Of a stretch of 64,000 nt of DNA, positions 1 to 8,474 are shown piece after piece; within the stretch, counting starts at the first letter, position 1; the number at the start of each line of letters is the position of its first letter. The notes beneath the pieces are model-generated. The model saw only the letters and a program-made list of their open reading frames with translations. It had not been told where the DNA came from and searched no databases. Source of the DNA: Winslowiella iniecta (GTDB lineage: Bacteria; Pseudomonadota; Gammaproteobacteria; Enterobacterales; Enterobacteriaceae); assembly GCF_001267535.1 (NCBI RefSeq), contig NZ_JRXE01000024.1, forward strand, positions 20,244-84,243, read 5' to 3'. The translations under genes were made by a program, and so were the position numbers.

Positions 1-58
1 CCTGACGCCAGCGACGAATTTCACGACGCAACATCGGCAGCGTTTCAATAATCAGCAC
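1..58 (-). CDS. panC: Pantoate--beta-alanine ligase, N-terminal fragment (cut by window edge)
   Basis: Only the first 19 codons are inside the window. Reading the minus strand from a GTG at 58 gives (M)LIIETLPMLRREIRRWRQ, which resembles the PanC N-terminus. PanC condenses pantoate with beta-alanine in an ATP-dependent step, the last step of pantothenate synthesis. An AGGAGA ribosome-binding site lies at about 63-68 and the upstream panB stop at 74-76, so panB and panC form one operon with a gap of about 15 bases. The GTG start is chosen from the site spacing and the family N-terminus. Confidence 0.9.
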   Translation of the reverse strand, partial: MLIIETLPMLRREIRRWRQ

Positions 59-73
59 AGACTCTCTCCTGGG

Positions 74-868
74 TTATTGGAAACTGTGTTCTTCAGCGGG
101 ATAGCTCCCGGCCTCAACTTCGGTAATGTACTGACGGACAGCGCTACGAATATCGCCGCTGTCGGACAGGAAGTTTTTCGCGAATTTAGGGATATGTCCA
201 CCAGTAATCGCAAAAGCATCATGCATCACCAGAATCTGCCCATCAGTAACATTGCCCGCGCCGATACCAATCACCGGAATGCTTAGTGCCTCGGTCACGC
301 GTTTAGCCAGCGCCACCGGCACACACTCCAGCACCAGCAGTTGTGCGCCTGCGGCTTCTAATGCCAGCGCATCGTCCAGCAGACGATCGGCATCCGCCGC
401 TTCGCGCCCCTGAATTTTGTAGCCGCCAAAAATATTGACCGACTGCGGCGTTAACCCCAGATGTCCACATACCGGTACCGCGCGTTCGGTCAGCTGTTTT
501 ACCGTCTCAGCCAGCCATTTACCGCCTTCCAGTTTGACCATATTCGCACCGGCGCGCATCAGCTGTGCGGCGTTGTCAAAAGTCTGCTGCGGCGTGGCAT
601 AGCTCATAAACGGCAGGTCGGACAGCAGCAGCACATTGGGCGCGCCACGACGTACCGCCTGAGTGTGATAAACGATATCGGCGACAGTCACCGGCAGCGT
701 GGAATCATGGCCCTGTACGGTCATTCCCAGCGAATCACCCACCAGCAGCACCTGAATGCCTTCGTCGGCAAACAGTTTGGCAAAGCTGTAGTCATAAGCG
801 GTAATTGAAGCGAATTTGCGGCCTGCCTGTTTCCACTGGCGCAATTGAGAAATACTGGTCGGTTTCAT
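74..868 (-). CDS. panB: 3-methyl-2-oxobutanoate hydroxymethyltransferase
   Basis: This cytoplasmic enzyme transfers a hydroxymethyl group from methylene-tetrahydrofolate to ketoisovalerate, giving ketopantoate, the first committed step of pantothenate and coenzyme A synthesis. The protein has 264 residues, the usual family length. The GDSLGM motif (residues 44-49) carries metal-binding Asp45, and Glu181 in LECVP matches the catalytic glutamate. It is the first gene of a panB-panC operon. In E. coli a fimbrial cluster separates this operon from folK; here folK lies about 120 bases upstream on the same strand. Confidence 0.98.
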   Translation of the reverse strand: MKPTSISQLRQWKQAGRKFASITAYDYSFAKLFADEGIQVLLVGDSLGMTVQGHDSTLPVTVADIVYHTQAVRRGAPNVLLLSDLPFMSYATPQQTFDNAAQLMRAGANMVKLEGGKWLAETVKQLTERAVPVCGHLGLTPQSVNIFGGYKIQGREAADADRLLDDALALEAAGAQLLVLECVPVALAKRVTEALSIPVIGIGAGNVTDGQILVMHDAFAITGGHIPKFAKNFLSDSGDIRSAVRQYITEVEAGSYPAEEHSFQ

Positions 869-987
869 AACGGCCTCTCAGGAGGAAATTTCTGATGGCC
901 GAAGTGTAATAGATCGCGAATCGCAGAGGAACGTTTATCAGGCTAACGGAGCGGCGAGGCGGAGGATTTTTATACTGACCCTAAGGG

Positions 988-1467
988 CTACCAGCGTTGA
1001 ATATCGCGACTGTCGAGCTGTGACAGCCTTTCTGCGACAGATTCGCCGTCAGGAAAGTGCAGTCCGGCAGCGATTTCCGCCAGCGGTAGCAGCATAAAGG
1101 CGCGGTTTTTCATATCATAATGCGGCACGATTAAGCGCTCGCTGTTAATCGTCAACTCGCCAAACAGCAGAATATCGAGATCCAGCGTTCGTGGCCCCCA
1201 GCGCTCTGCTTTGCGTACCCGACCCTGTTCCCGTTCGATACGCTGGGTATGATCCAGCAGCGTTTCGGGTGGCAGGGTGGTCTCAAGGGCAATCACCGCA
1301 TTGAGATAGTCGGGCTGATCGGCAGGGCCGTAAGGTGGGGTGCGATACAGCGAAGAGATGGCAATCAGCTGACTGTCAGGGATTGCGGCCAGTGCATCAA
1401 GTGCATTTTGCACCTGATGCAACGGGTCGGCCAGATTGCTGCCTAACGCAATATAGACGCGGGTCAT
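988..1467 (-). CDS. folK: 6-hydroxymethyl-7,8-dihydropterin pyrophosphokinase
   Basis: HPPK moves pyrophosphate from ATP to hydroxymethyl-dihydropterin just before the dihydropteroate synthase step of folate synthesis. The 159-residue protein has the family signatures: N-terminal ALGSNLADP, the pterin-contacting [16 protein letters not shown], and [13 protein letters not shown] with the magnesium-binding Asp pair. Its ATG overlaps the pcnB stop by four bases, so the two are translationally coupled, as in E. coli. Confidence 0.98.
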   Translation of the reverse strand: MTRVYIALGSNLADPLHQVQNALDALAAIPDSQLIAISSLYRTPPYGPADQPDYLNAVIALETTLPPETLLDHTQRIEREQGRVRKAERWGPRTLDLDILLFGELTINSERLIVPHYDMKNRAFMLLPLAEIAAGLHFPDGESVAERLSQLDSRDIQRW

Positions 1468-2885
1468 GCGTTGCTGTTGCCGTCACGACGTGGTGCAGCA
1501 CCCGGCGTGCGTTTGCGCGGGCGACGGGTACGACGGCGTGGCACCGGATCGTCACCCAGCGTATTCAGCATGGTTTTTTGCTGCGGTGGTGCGGCAACCT
1601 GGAACTCGCTCCACCAGGTGGTGAGACGTTGCAGTTCGTGGTTATTTTCCACTTCAGCACGCAGCGCCAGCAGGTCATACGCGGCGCGGAATTTCGGATG
1701 TTCCATCAGCTTCCACGCGCGTTTGCCGTGGCGGCGTGACAGACGCAGCTGCAATTGCCAGATATCACGAATCAGGGTGGTGATGCGTTTTGGAATCGCC
1801 AGCGCACGGCAGGCTTCGTCGAGCACATCATTCATTGCCAGCGCAAAGGCGTCGTAGTAGGCCAGACCGCTTTCCTGCGCGATTTTTTGCGCCGCTTCCA
1901 GCTGTGGATACCAGAACATCGCAGCAAACAGGAACGCCGGATTGACGCGCATCTGGTTGTGAATGCGGTTATCGGTATTTTTCAGTACCTGAATCACCAT
2001 CCGCTCCATGGCGCTGTCACCTTGTTCGGTGAAGTAGCGGGTGATCAGCGGGAACAGTGGCTGGAACAGCTGATATTCACGCAGTTGCAGATAAGTACTG
2101 TAGCCGTAACCGGCCTGCAACAGCTTCAATGTCTCTTCAAACAGGCGTGCTGGCGGAATGTCCTGCAACAGCGTCGCAAGGCGTGGAATGGGCTCGGCGG
2201 TCTCGGCGGCCACGCTCATATCCAGCTTGGCGGAGAAACGCACCACGCGCAGCATACGCACCGGATCTTCGCGATAACGCGTTTCCGGGTCGCCAATCAG
2301 GCGAATAATTCCCTGTTGCAGATCGTTCAGACCGCCAACATAGTCACGGACGGTGAAATCCGCCACGCTGTAGTACAGGCTGTTGATGGTCAGATCGCGG
2401 CGCTGGGCGTCATCTTCAATCGAACCAAAAATATTGTCGCGCAGCAGCATGCCGTTCTGGCCGCGCTGGGAGTTGTTGCGATCATCCTGCTGCTCTTCCG
2501 CCAGATGGTGGCCACGGAAAGTCGCGACTTCAATCACTTCCGGGCCAAACATCACGTGAGCCAGACGGAAGCGGCGACCCACCAGACGGCAGTTGCGGAA
2601 CAGTTTACGCATCTGCTCCGGGGTGGCGTTGGTGGTCACATCGAAATCTTTCGGCTTTTTACCCAGCAGCAAATCGCGCACGCCGCCACCTACCAGGTAG
2701 GCTTCATAACCGGCTTTATTCAGGCGATAGAGTACTTTGAGGGCATTTTCGCTAATGTCTTTTCGCGAGATATTATGGCGGTCGCGAGGGATAATCGTCA
2801 TATGACGGACTTCCTCGACCACAGTTGGCGCCTCATCTTCGCGATTCAGGACTTTTCTGCAAAAATTAGCAACTCGGGTAAAAAT
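1464..2885 (-). CDS. pcnB: Poly(A) polymerase I, start codon ATT
   Basis: PAP I adds 3' poly(A) tails that hasten RNA decay and helps control ColE1-type plasmid copy number. The nucleotidyltransferase core has GGGVRD and DFDV; with the start used here the catalytic aspartates are Asp80 and Asp82, the numbering known for E. coli. A C-terminal basic tail (RRTRRPRKR) is typical. The longest ATG frame begins at 2822, but in-frame codons upstream to 2885 encode [15 protein letters not shown], close to the E. coli N-terminus. The first codon of that stretch is ATT, preceded at suitable distance by GAGG. E. coli pcnB is known to start at AUU, so I use ATT at 2883-2885 (473 residues). Confidence 0.93.
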   Translation of the reverse strand: MFTRVANFCRKVLNREDEAPTVVEEVRHMTIIPRDRHNISRKDISENALKVLYRLNKAGYEAYLVGGGVRDLLLGKKPKDFDVTTNATPEQMRKLFRNCRLVGRRFRLAHVMFGPEVIEVATFRGHHLAEEQQDDRNNSQRGQNGMLLRDNIFGSIEDDAQRRDLTINSLYYSVADFTVRDYVGGLNDLQQGIIRLIGDPETRYREDPVRMLRVVRFSAKLDMSVAAETAEPIPRLATLLQDIPPARLFEETLKLLQAGYGYSTYLQLREYQLFQPLFPLITRYFTEQGDSAMERMVIQVLKNTDNRIHNQMRVNPAFLFAAMFWYPQLEAAQKIAQESGLAYYDAFALAMNDVLDEACRALAIPKRITTLIRDIWQLQLRLSRRHGKRAWKLMEHPKFRAAYDLLALRAEVENNHELQRLTTWWSEFQVAAPPQQKTMLNTLGDDPVPRRRTRRPRKRTPGAAPRRDGNSNA

Positions 2886-2943
2886 GGGACACCTCGATAG
2901 TGACTAAGAAACTTGGGTGGTAAAAACAGCGGCTAATCATAGC

Positions 2944-3888
2944 TTAGTGAGAACCATTTGAGAATGCTGAAGTCATTCCAATGCTTCCCGCTGCGTCCTG
3001 GCGTGGGATTTTTGTGAGATCCCACTGCTGAATTGCCTGTTTTAACAGCGCATCCAGTGAATCATCCTGCCAGCCAGTCGGCTCTGGCTGACCAAGAAAC
3101 CGTAAAGCACGCACCAGCACCGGTCGCGGATCGCCTTCCGGTAACGCGGGGGCATGATTCTGTTTTGATAATTTATTGCCATCGGTATTGAGTACCAGCG
3201 GCAAATGCAGGTAGCCCGGCACCGACCAGCCAAACTGCTGATACAGTGCAATCTGGCGCACCGTCGGTTCAATTAAATCGGCACCGCGCACAATTTCGCT
3301 GATGCCCTGAAAATGGTCGTCGACCACTACTGCCAGGTTATAGGCGAACAGGCCATCACGGCGATGAATGATAAAATCTTCCGTCGCCAGCGCGCGATCG
3401 GCAATGATATTGCCACGCAAGCCATCATAAAACTCGGTTACCGGTGCATGCTGACGTAAACGCAGGGCGGCATTTTCTGCACTCAGTTGCCGGTCGCGAC
3501 AATGGCCGTCGTAATGCCCACCGCTTTGCTGAATGCGGCGACGAGTGCAGCGACACCAGTAACTTTGCTGATGCTGACGTAACCAGCTGAGCGCGGCGCG
3601 ATAGGCATCGTGGCGCTGTGACTGCCATAGTACCTCGCCGTCCCAGTGCAGGCCGTAATGTTCCAACTGACGTAAAATGTGTTGTGCCGCGCCGGGAATT
3701 TCACGTGGCGGATCGATATCTTCGATGCGCACTCGCCATTGACCTTGCTGCGCACGCGCCTGCAAATAACTGCCAAGGGCAGCAATCAGTGAGCCGAAGT
3801 GTAATTCACCGGAAGGAGAGGGGGCAAAGCGCCCGATATAGGATGATGGCATGATAGTCAAATACGGTGAGCAGTGAAGCGGGAGCAT
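2944..3888 (-). CDS. gluQ: Glutamyl-Q tRNA(Asp) synthetase
   Basis: GluQ-RS activates glutamate without tRNA and attaches it to queuosine at the wobble position of tRNA(Asp). It resembles a glutamyl-tRNA synthetase catalytic domain without an anticodon-binding domain: [16 protein letters not shown] holds the HIGH-type signature, KLSKQNH the KMSKS-type loop, and the segment with [19 protein letters not shown] the zinc ligands. It lies just downstream of dksA. Start choice: the ATG at 3888 has an AGGGAC site and gives an MLP beginning as I recall for E. coli; the internal ATG at 3852 (302 residues, MPSSYIGRF) lacks a clear site but is possible. Confidence 0.95.
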   Translation of the reverse strand: MLPLHCSPYLTIMPSSYIGRFAPSPSGELHFGSLIAALGSYLQARAQQGQWRVRIEDIDPPREIPGAAQHILRQLEHYGLHWDGEVLWQSQRHDAYRAALSWLRQHQQSYWCRCTRRRIQQSGGHYDGHCRDRQLSAENAALRLRQHAPVTEFYDGLRGNIIADRALATEDFIIHRRDGLFAYNLAVVVDDHFQGISEIVRGADLIEPTVRQIALYQQFGWSVPGYLHLPLVLNTDGNKLSKQNHAPALPEGDPRPVLVRALRFLGQPEPTGWQDDSLDALLKQAIQQWDLTKIPRQDAAGSIGMTSAFSNGSH

Positions 3889-3925
3889 TAATTTGTCCCT
3901 GCTTCACTGCAACATCCGCGCGCCG

Positions 3926-4381
3926 TTAACCGGCCATTTGTTTCTCGCGAATTTCCGCCAGCGTTTTGCAGTCAATGCAAAGATCGGCAGTCGGACGCGC
4001 TTCAAGGCGACGGATACCAATTTCAACGCCACATGAATCACAGTAGCCGAAATCGTCGTCTTCAACCTTTTTCAGCGTCTTCTCGATCTTTTTGATCAGC
4101 TTACGCTCACGGTCGCGGTTACGCAGTTCAAGACTGAACTCTTCTTCCTGAGCGGCACGATCAACCGGATCCGGGAAGTTAGCAGCTTCGTCCTGCATAT
4201 GAGTTACCGTACGGTCTACTTCATCCCTGAGTTGATTGCGCCACGCTTCAAGAATCTTCTTGAAGTGCTCCAGCTGGGCTTCGTTCATATACTCTTCGCC
4301 CGGCTTCTCCTGATATGGCTCCACCCCAGCGATGGCGAGAATACTCAGGGACGATGTTTTACGGTTTTGCCCTTCTTGCAT
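3926..4381 (-). CDS. dksA: RNA polymerase-binding transcription factor DksA
   Basis: DksA enters the secondary channel of RNA polymerase and, with ppGpp, represses rRNA promoters and activates amino-acid genes. The 151-residue product is almost identical to E. coli DksA. The coiled-coil tip has Asp71, Asp74 and Ala76 (DPVDRA), and the zinc finger has CDSC and CIDC. The frame extends upstream to 4402, but the ATG at 4381 follows AGGAGA at proper spacing and gives the known MQEGQNRK N-terminus. A likely target, an rRNA P1 promoter, lies at the far end of this window. Confidence 0.98.
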   Translation of the reverse strand: MQEGQNRKTSSLSILAIAGVEPYQEKPGEEYMNEAQLEHFKKILEAWRNQLRDEVDRTVTHMQDEAANFPDPVDRAAQEEEFSLELRNRDRERKLIKKIEKTLKKVEDDDFGYCDSCGVEIGIRRLEARPTADLCIDCKTLAEIREKQMAG

Positions 4382-4562
4382 GTTGTTTCTCCTGGATAAC
4401 ACGCACTATCGATCCCCAACGGGGAAAAAAACAGGCCGCTATAAATAACAGAAGCGATTAAGGTTGGCAATTATTCCTGAACAAGTCTTGACAAGCCTGT
4501 GAGTAAAAGCGTATTTAGCACACCGCTAGCAACTATCCTATCACAGCAAATTGCACGAAATA

Positions 4563-5267
4563 TTACAACTTCACTTCGAGCGACTTTTGCAGACTTAATC
4601 CGTCAGGTGAGAACTGCGCCTTATAACAGAGGATCTCTGTTCCGCTCTGTTGTGCCTGTGCCAGTAGTTCCGCATACTGCGCATCAATATGACGCGCCGG
4701 GGAAACGTCCTCAATCCCCGAGTGCAGAACGGCAAAAAACAGAACCGCACGCTCGCCATTTTCGGCGATTTTAGCCAGCTCGCGCAGGTGCTTCTGACCA
4801 CGAACGGTTACCGCATCCGGAAAATACCCTTTACCTCTTTCTAAGAGTGTCACGGATTTCACTTCAATATAGCAGTTTCGGCGATTATCTGCCTGTAATA
4901 GAAAATCTATTCGGCTCCGTTCTGCGCCATATTTTACCTCTGCCTGTAACGATGTGTAGCCAGTCAGCGAGGTGATGATATCTGCCTGTATCGCTTCGCG
5001 CACCAACTGGTTAGCCCGCAGGGTGTTGACGCAAATCCAGTGGCCCTGCTGAGTCTGCGTTAGCTCCCAGCTGTGCGGGTATTTGCGCGTCAGGCTGTCC
5101 GAGGTGGAATACCACACGGTATCGCCCGGTGTGGCACAGCCGGTCATCGCGCCGGTATTCGCACAGTGAATGGTCAGGGTTTCGCCTTGCGGCGTGATGA
5201 CATCGGCTAAAAAACGTTTATAGCGTTTAATCAGACGTGCGGGTTGCAGCGCCGGGAAATATTCCAT
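4563..5267 (-). CDS. sfsA: Sugar fermentation stimulation protein homolog SfsA
   Basis: SfsA was named for raising maltose-gene expression in E. coli. The family has a DNA-binding/nuclease-like fold, and its role is still unsettled. The 234-residue length equals that of E. coli. Recognisable segments are the N-terminal [23 protein letters not shown] and the core [22 protein letters not shown], whose acidic residues and lysine recall nuclease active sites. It is preceded by thpR with 12 bases between the genes, matching the E. coli thpR-sfsA-dksA order. Confidence 0.95.
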   Translation of the reverse strand: MEYFPALQPARLIKRYKRFLADVITPQGETLTIHCANTGAMTGCATPGDTVWYSTSDSLTRKYPHSWELTQTQQGHWICVNTLRANQLVREAIQADIITSLTGYTSLQAEVKYGAERSRIDFLLQADNRRNCYIEVKSVTLLERGKGYFPDAVTVRGQKHLRELAKIAENGERAVLFFAVLHSGIEDVSPARHIDAQYAELLAQAQQSGTEILCYKAQFSPDGLSLQKSLEVKL

Positions 5268-5279
5268 GGGTAATCCTGT

Positions 5280-5807
5280 TCAGGCGGTCAGCGGCCAGCT
5301 TTCCACGATGTTGTAGCGGGTACGGCCCTGGCTAAAGGTCGACTGCCATAAAGCAAACTCTGTGACGTCAAACTGCCAGTGAAAATTGCGCGGCGGCATC
5401 GCCACCGGGCGGGTGGCATTACGCAACAGGCTGATATGGGGATGAAACGGCTGCGGACTCTGGTAACAACCGCTGCGTGCCGCCTGTGAGCGCAGCAGTT
5501 CTGCCAGTTGCACCAGACCGCGTGGCGACTGACGCGGGCCGAGCCACACCACGCCGGGACGCGGCCAGTGTCCGGCATCATCGATTTGCAGGGTAAACGG
5601 CGGCTGACGAATACGCCCGGCCAGGCGGCTGATGGCCGTGGCCTTTTCCGCGCTGATTTCGCCAAGAAATGCCAGCGTCAGGTGCAGGTTAGCAGCGGCC
5701 AGCGGACGGCCAGCCTCAGCGTTAAACGCCGTGGCGCGCCAGGCAATAATTTCCTGTTGTATCGTCGGCGGCAAACCGATGCCGAAGAATAAACGGCGCG
5801 TGGACAT
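5280..5807 (-). CDS. thpR: RNA 2',3'-cyclic phosphodiesterase (2H family)
   Basis: This 2H phosphoesterase (formerly LigT) opens 2',3'-cyclic phosphates on RNA ends and can join tRNA halves in vitro. Both HxTx/HxSx motifs are present: HLTLAFLG near residue 42 and HPHISLLR near residue 125. Length is 175 residues, normal for the family. It is divergent from hrpB, and the intergenic region carries a fragment of a repeat element (see 5856-5892). Confidence 0.95.
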   Translation of the reverse strand: MSTRRLFFGIGLPPTIQQEIIAWRATAFNAEAGRPLAAANLHLTLAFLGEISAEKATAISRLAGRIRQPPFTLQIDDAGHWPRPGVVWLGPRQSPRGLVQLAELLRSQAARSGCYQSPQPFHPHISLLRNATRPVAMPPRNFHWQFDVTEFALWQSTFSQGRTRYNIVESWPLTA

Positions 5808-5855
5808 GGCACCTCCGGTAATGAATGCGGTTGAATGCTACAATGCCTGCCATTA

Positions 5856-5892
5856 TATACCCGTCATCCCTCAGGCTGCATTTGTGTTGGCT
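5856..5892 (+). repeat. Left-end fragment of a TACCCGTC-type intergenic repeat
   Basis: The stretch starts TATACCCGTCATCC and runs into a TGCATTTGTGTTGGCT-like segment. The opening ACCCGTC(A/G)TCC is shared with the element at 31935-32056, and its TACCCGTC also begins the short one at 32904. From memory, this resembles the left half of a repeat common between genes of Serratia, Yersinia and Erwinia. No right-hand GGGTA end is visible before hrpB, so it looks truncated. Confidence 0.5.
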
Positions 5893-5921
5893 ATAAGTCC
5901 ACGTTGTTACGGAGTTTTTTT

Positions 5922-8366
5922 GTGAGTTTATTACCGGTCAGTGCGGTGCTGCCGCAGCTGTTAGCCGCCCTGGAGCAGGCACCTCAGGTATTACTGGTCG
6001 CCCCTACCGGCGCGGGTAAGTCCACCTGGCTACCGCTGCAAATTTTGCAGCAGGCGGATTTCACCGGTCGTATTCTGTTACTCGAACCGCGACGACTGGC
6101 GGCACGCAACGTGGCACAGCGGCTGGCTGAACAGCTGAATCAACAGCCGGGTGAAACCGTCGGTTACCGTATGCGTGCGGAAACGCGGGTCGGGCCGGAG
6201 ACGCGGCTGGAAGTGGTGACCGAAGGGATCCTCAGCCGCATGCTGCAACAGGATCCGATGCTGGAAGGCGTCTCGCTGGTGATCCTGGATGAGTTTCACG
6301 AGCGCAGTTTGCAGGCCGATCTGGCACTGGCGCTGCTGCTCGATGTACAGCAAGGTTTACGCGACGATCTGAAAGTGTTGCTGATGTCGGCTACCCTCGA
6401 TAATCAGCGGCTTAGTGCGCTGTTACCCGATGCCCCGGTAATTGTCTCTGAAGGACGCAGTTTTCCGGTTGAACGGCGCTATAGTGCGCTGGCAAGCCAC
6501 CTGCGTTTTGACGAGGCGGTGGCACGTGAGGTCGCGCAGTTGCTGCGTGATGAGAGCGGATCGCTGTTGCTGTTTTTACCGGGCGTCGGTGAGATCCAGC
6601 GCATCAAAACGCTGCTGGAAGAGCGGGTAAGCCATGATATCGATCTCTGCCCGCTGTACGGCGCTTTGCCGCTGAGTGAGCAGCAGCGCGCCATTTTGCC
6701 TGCCGCTCAGGGGCGGCGTAAAGTGGTGCTGGCGACCAATATTGCCGAAACCAGTTTAACCATTGAAGGTATCCGGCTGGTGGTGGACAGCGGGCTGGAG
6801 CGGATGGCCAGCTTTGATCTGCGCAGCGGGCTGACCCGATTACAGACGCAGCGCATCAGCCAGGCATCAATGACCCAGCGTGCCGGACGCGCAGGCCGTC
6901 TGGAGTCAGGCCTGTGTCTGCATTTGCTGGGTAAAGAGCAAGCCGAACGCGCGGTAGCGCACAGCGACGCCGAGATACTGCAAAGCGATCTGTCGGCGTT
7001 ATGGCTCGATGTGCTGCAGTGGGGCTGCAATGATATCCGTCAGCTTAGCTGGCTGGATCAGCCGCCTGAACCCGCTTTGCACGCAGCGGCGCGGTTACTG
7101 CATCAACTCGGTGCTACCGATGCGCAGGGCAGGCTGAATGAGAAAGGGCGCAAAATGGCGCAGCTCGGCAGCGATCCGCGGCTGGCGGCACTGTTAATCG
7201 ATGCCGGAACGTCCGCTGAGCGGATCGCCACGGCGGCGCTGCTGGTCGCCATTCTGGAAGAGCCGCCGCGTCATGGCAGCGGCGATCTGCGCGATGGTTT
7301 CCAGCGGGTGCAGCCGCACTGGCAGCGGCGTGCCCGTCAGCTACAACACCGGCTCGGCGCACGCGACGCGGTAGCGGACGTCGAATGCCTTGCGCCATTA
7401 CTGATGGCGGCCTTTCCCGATCGTCTGGCACGACGTCGCGGCCAGCAGGGGCGCTATCAGCTGGCGAACGGCACCGGCGCACAGCTGGATGACGATCACG
7501 CGCTGACCCGCTACGAATGGCTGATTGCTCCGCTGCTGTTACAGGGCAACATGCAGGCGGATGCCCGTATCCTGCACGCATTACCGGTGGAGATTGAATC
7601 GCTGATTCGCCAGTGTCCTGAACAGGTCAAGTCAGTCACTGCCGTCGAGTGGGATGAAGAGAAAGGCACGCTGCGCGCCTGGCGTCGCGAGCAGATTGGC
7701 GCTCTGGTGCTTAAAGCACAACCACAGGCCCGGCCCGAACCGGAAGAGCTGCATCCGGCAATGCTTAACTGGATTCGCGAGAAAGGTCTCAGCGTACTGA
7801 ACTGGACGCCGGATGCGCAGCAGCTGCGGATGCGTTTAGCCTGTGCCGCTCAGTGGTTGCCGCAAGAGAGCTGGCCTGCCAGTGATGACCAGAGCCTGCT
7901 CGATTCACTGGAGCGCTGGCTGCTGCCGCTGATGACCGGCGTGCGTGACCTGAAAGGGTTGCGCAACATCAATCTCGTCAACGCATTATTACAATTACTG
8001 ACATGGTCTGAGCGTCAGCGGCTGGATAGTGTGCTGCCAACTCATTACACTGTGCCGACCGGAAGTCGGCTACCGTTACGCTATGATGCGGTTTTACCGC
8101 CGGTGCTGGCGGTGCGACTACAGGAGATGTTTGGTGAAGCGCAAAATCCCTGTGTTGCCGAAGGGCGAGTGCCGCTGGTGCTGGAGCTGTTATCCCCCGC
8201 TCAGCGTCCACTGCAAATCACCCGTGATTTAGCGGCATTCTGGCGCGGCGCGTATCCGCAGGTGCAAAAAGAGATGAAAGGGCGCTACCCGAAACATCTG
8301 TGGCCGGACGATCCAGCCAATACGTTACCCACGCGGCGCGTCAAAAAGTTTTCCCCGCCGTCCTGA
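5922..8366 (+). CDS. hrpB: ATP-dependent helicase HrpB (DEAH-box family)
   Basis: HrpB is a putative RNA helicase of the DEAH/RHA family; its cellular substrate is not well known. Visible motifs: Walker A APTGAGKST, Walker B LDEFHERS (DEFH rather than DEAH), SATL, and motif VI QRAGRAGR, followed by the HrpB-specific C-terminal region. The frame is open from 5835, but the GTG at 5922 is preferred: GGAG lies about seven bases upstream and the product starts (M)SLLPVSAVLPQLL, parallel to E. coli. This gives 814 residues and leaves the intergenic repeat outside the gene. Confidence 0.95.
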   Translation: MSLLPVSAVLPQLLAALEQAPQVLLVAPTGAGKSTWLPLQILQQADFTGRILLLEPRRLAARNVAQRLAEQLNQQPGETVGYRMRAETRVGPETRLEVVTEGILSRMLQQDPMLEGVSLVILDEFHERSLQADLALALLLDVQQGLRDDLKVLLMSATLDNQRLSALLPDAPVIVSEGRSFPVERRYSALASHLRFDEAVAREVAQLLRDESGSLLLFLPGVGEIQRIKTLLEERVSHDIDLCPLYGALPLSEQQRAILPAAQGRRKVVLATNIAETSLTIEGIRLVVDSGLERMASFDLRSGLTRLQTQRISQASMTQRAGRAGRLESGLCLHLLGKEQAERAVAHSDAEILQSDLSALWLDVLQWGCNDIRQLSWLDQPPEPALHAAARLLHQLGATDAQGRLNEKGRKMAQLGSDPRLAALLIDAGTSAERIATAALLVAILEEPPRHGSGDLRDGFQRVQPHWQRRARQLQHRLGARDAVADVECLAPLLMAAFPDRLARRRGQQGRYQLANGTGAQLDDDHALTRYEWLIAPLLLQGNMQADARILHALPVEIESLIRQCPEQVKSVTAVEWDEEKGTLRAWRREQIGALVLKAQPQARPEPEELHPAMLNWIREKGLSVLNWTPDAQQLRMRLACAAQWLPQESWPASDDQSLLDSLERWLLPLMTGVRDLKGLRNINLVNALLQLLTWSERQRLDSVLPTHYTVPTGSRLPLRYDAVLPPVLAVRLQEMFGEAQNPCVAEGRVPLVLELLSPAQRPLQITRDLAAFWRGAYPQVQKEMKGRYPKHLWPDDPANTLPTRRVKKFSPPS

Positions 8367-8474
8367 GCGGTTGTTTTTAGAGTATGCATTTCGGAAGGTT
8401 CCACTTTCCCGGAATACAGAGTAAGAACAGAGTAGTCGGCCTTGCCGACGGCAATCCCTGGAGAAATGAAACGA

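Noticed and set aside
1755..2900. Open frame of 381 codons on the plus strand opposite pcnB
   Set aside because: It lies wholly opposite pcnB, which has clear motifs and matching family sequence. Its translation is rich in His, Gln and Arg as in antisense shadows, and no ribosome-binding site or known domain is seen.
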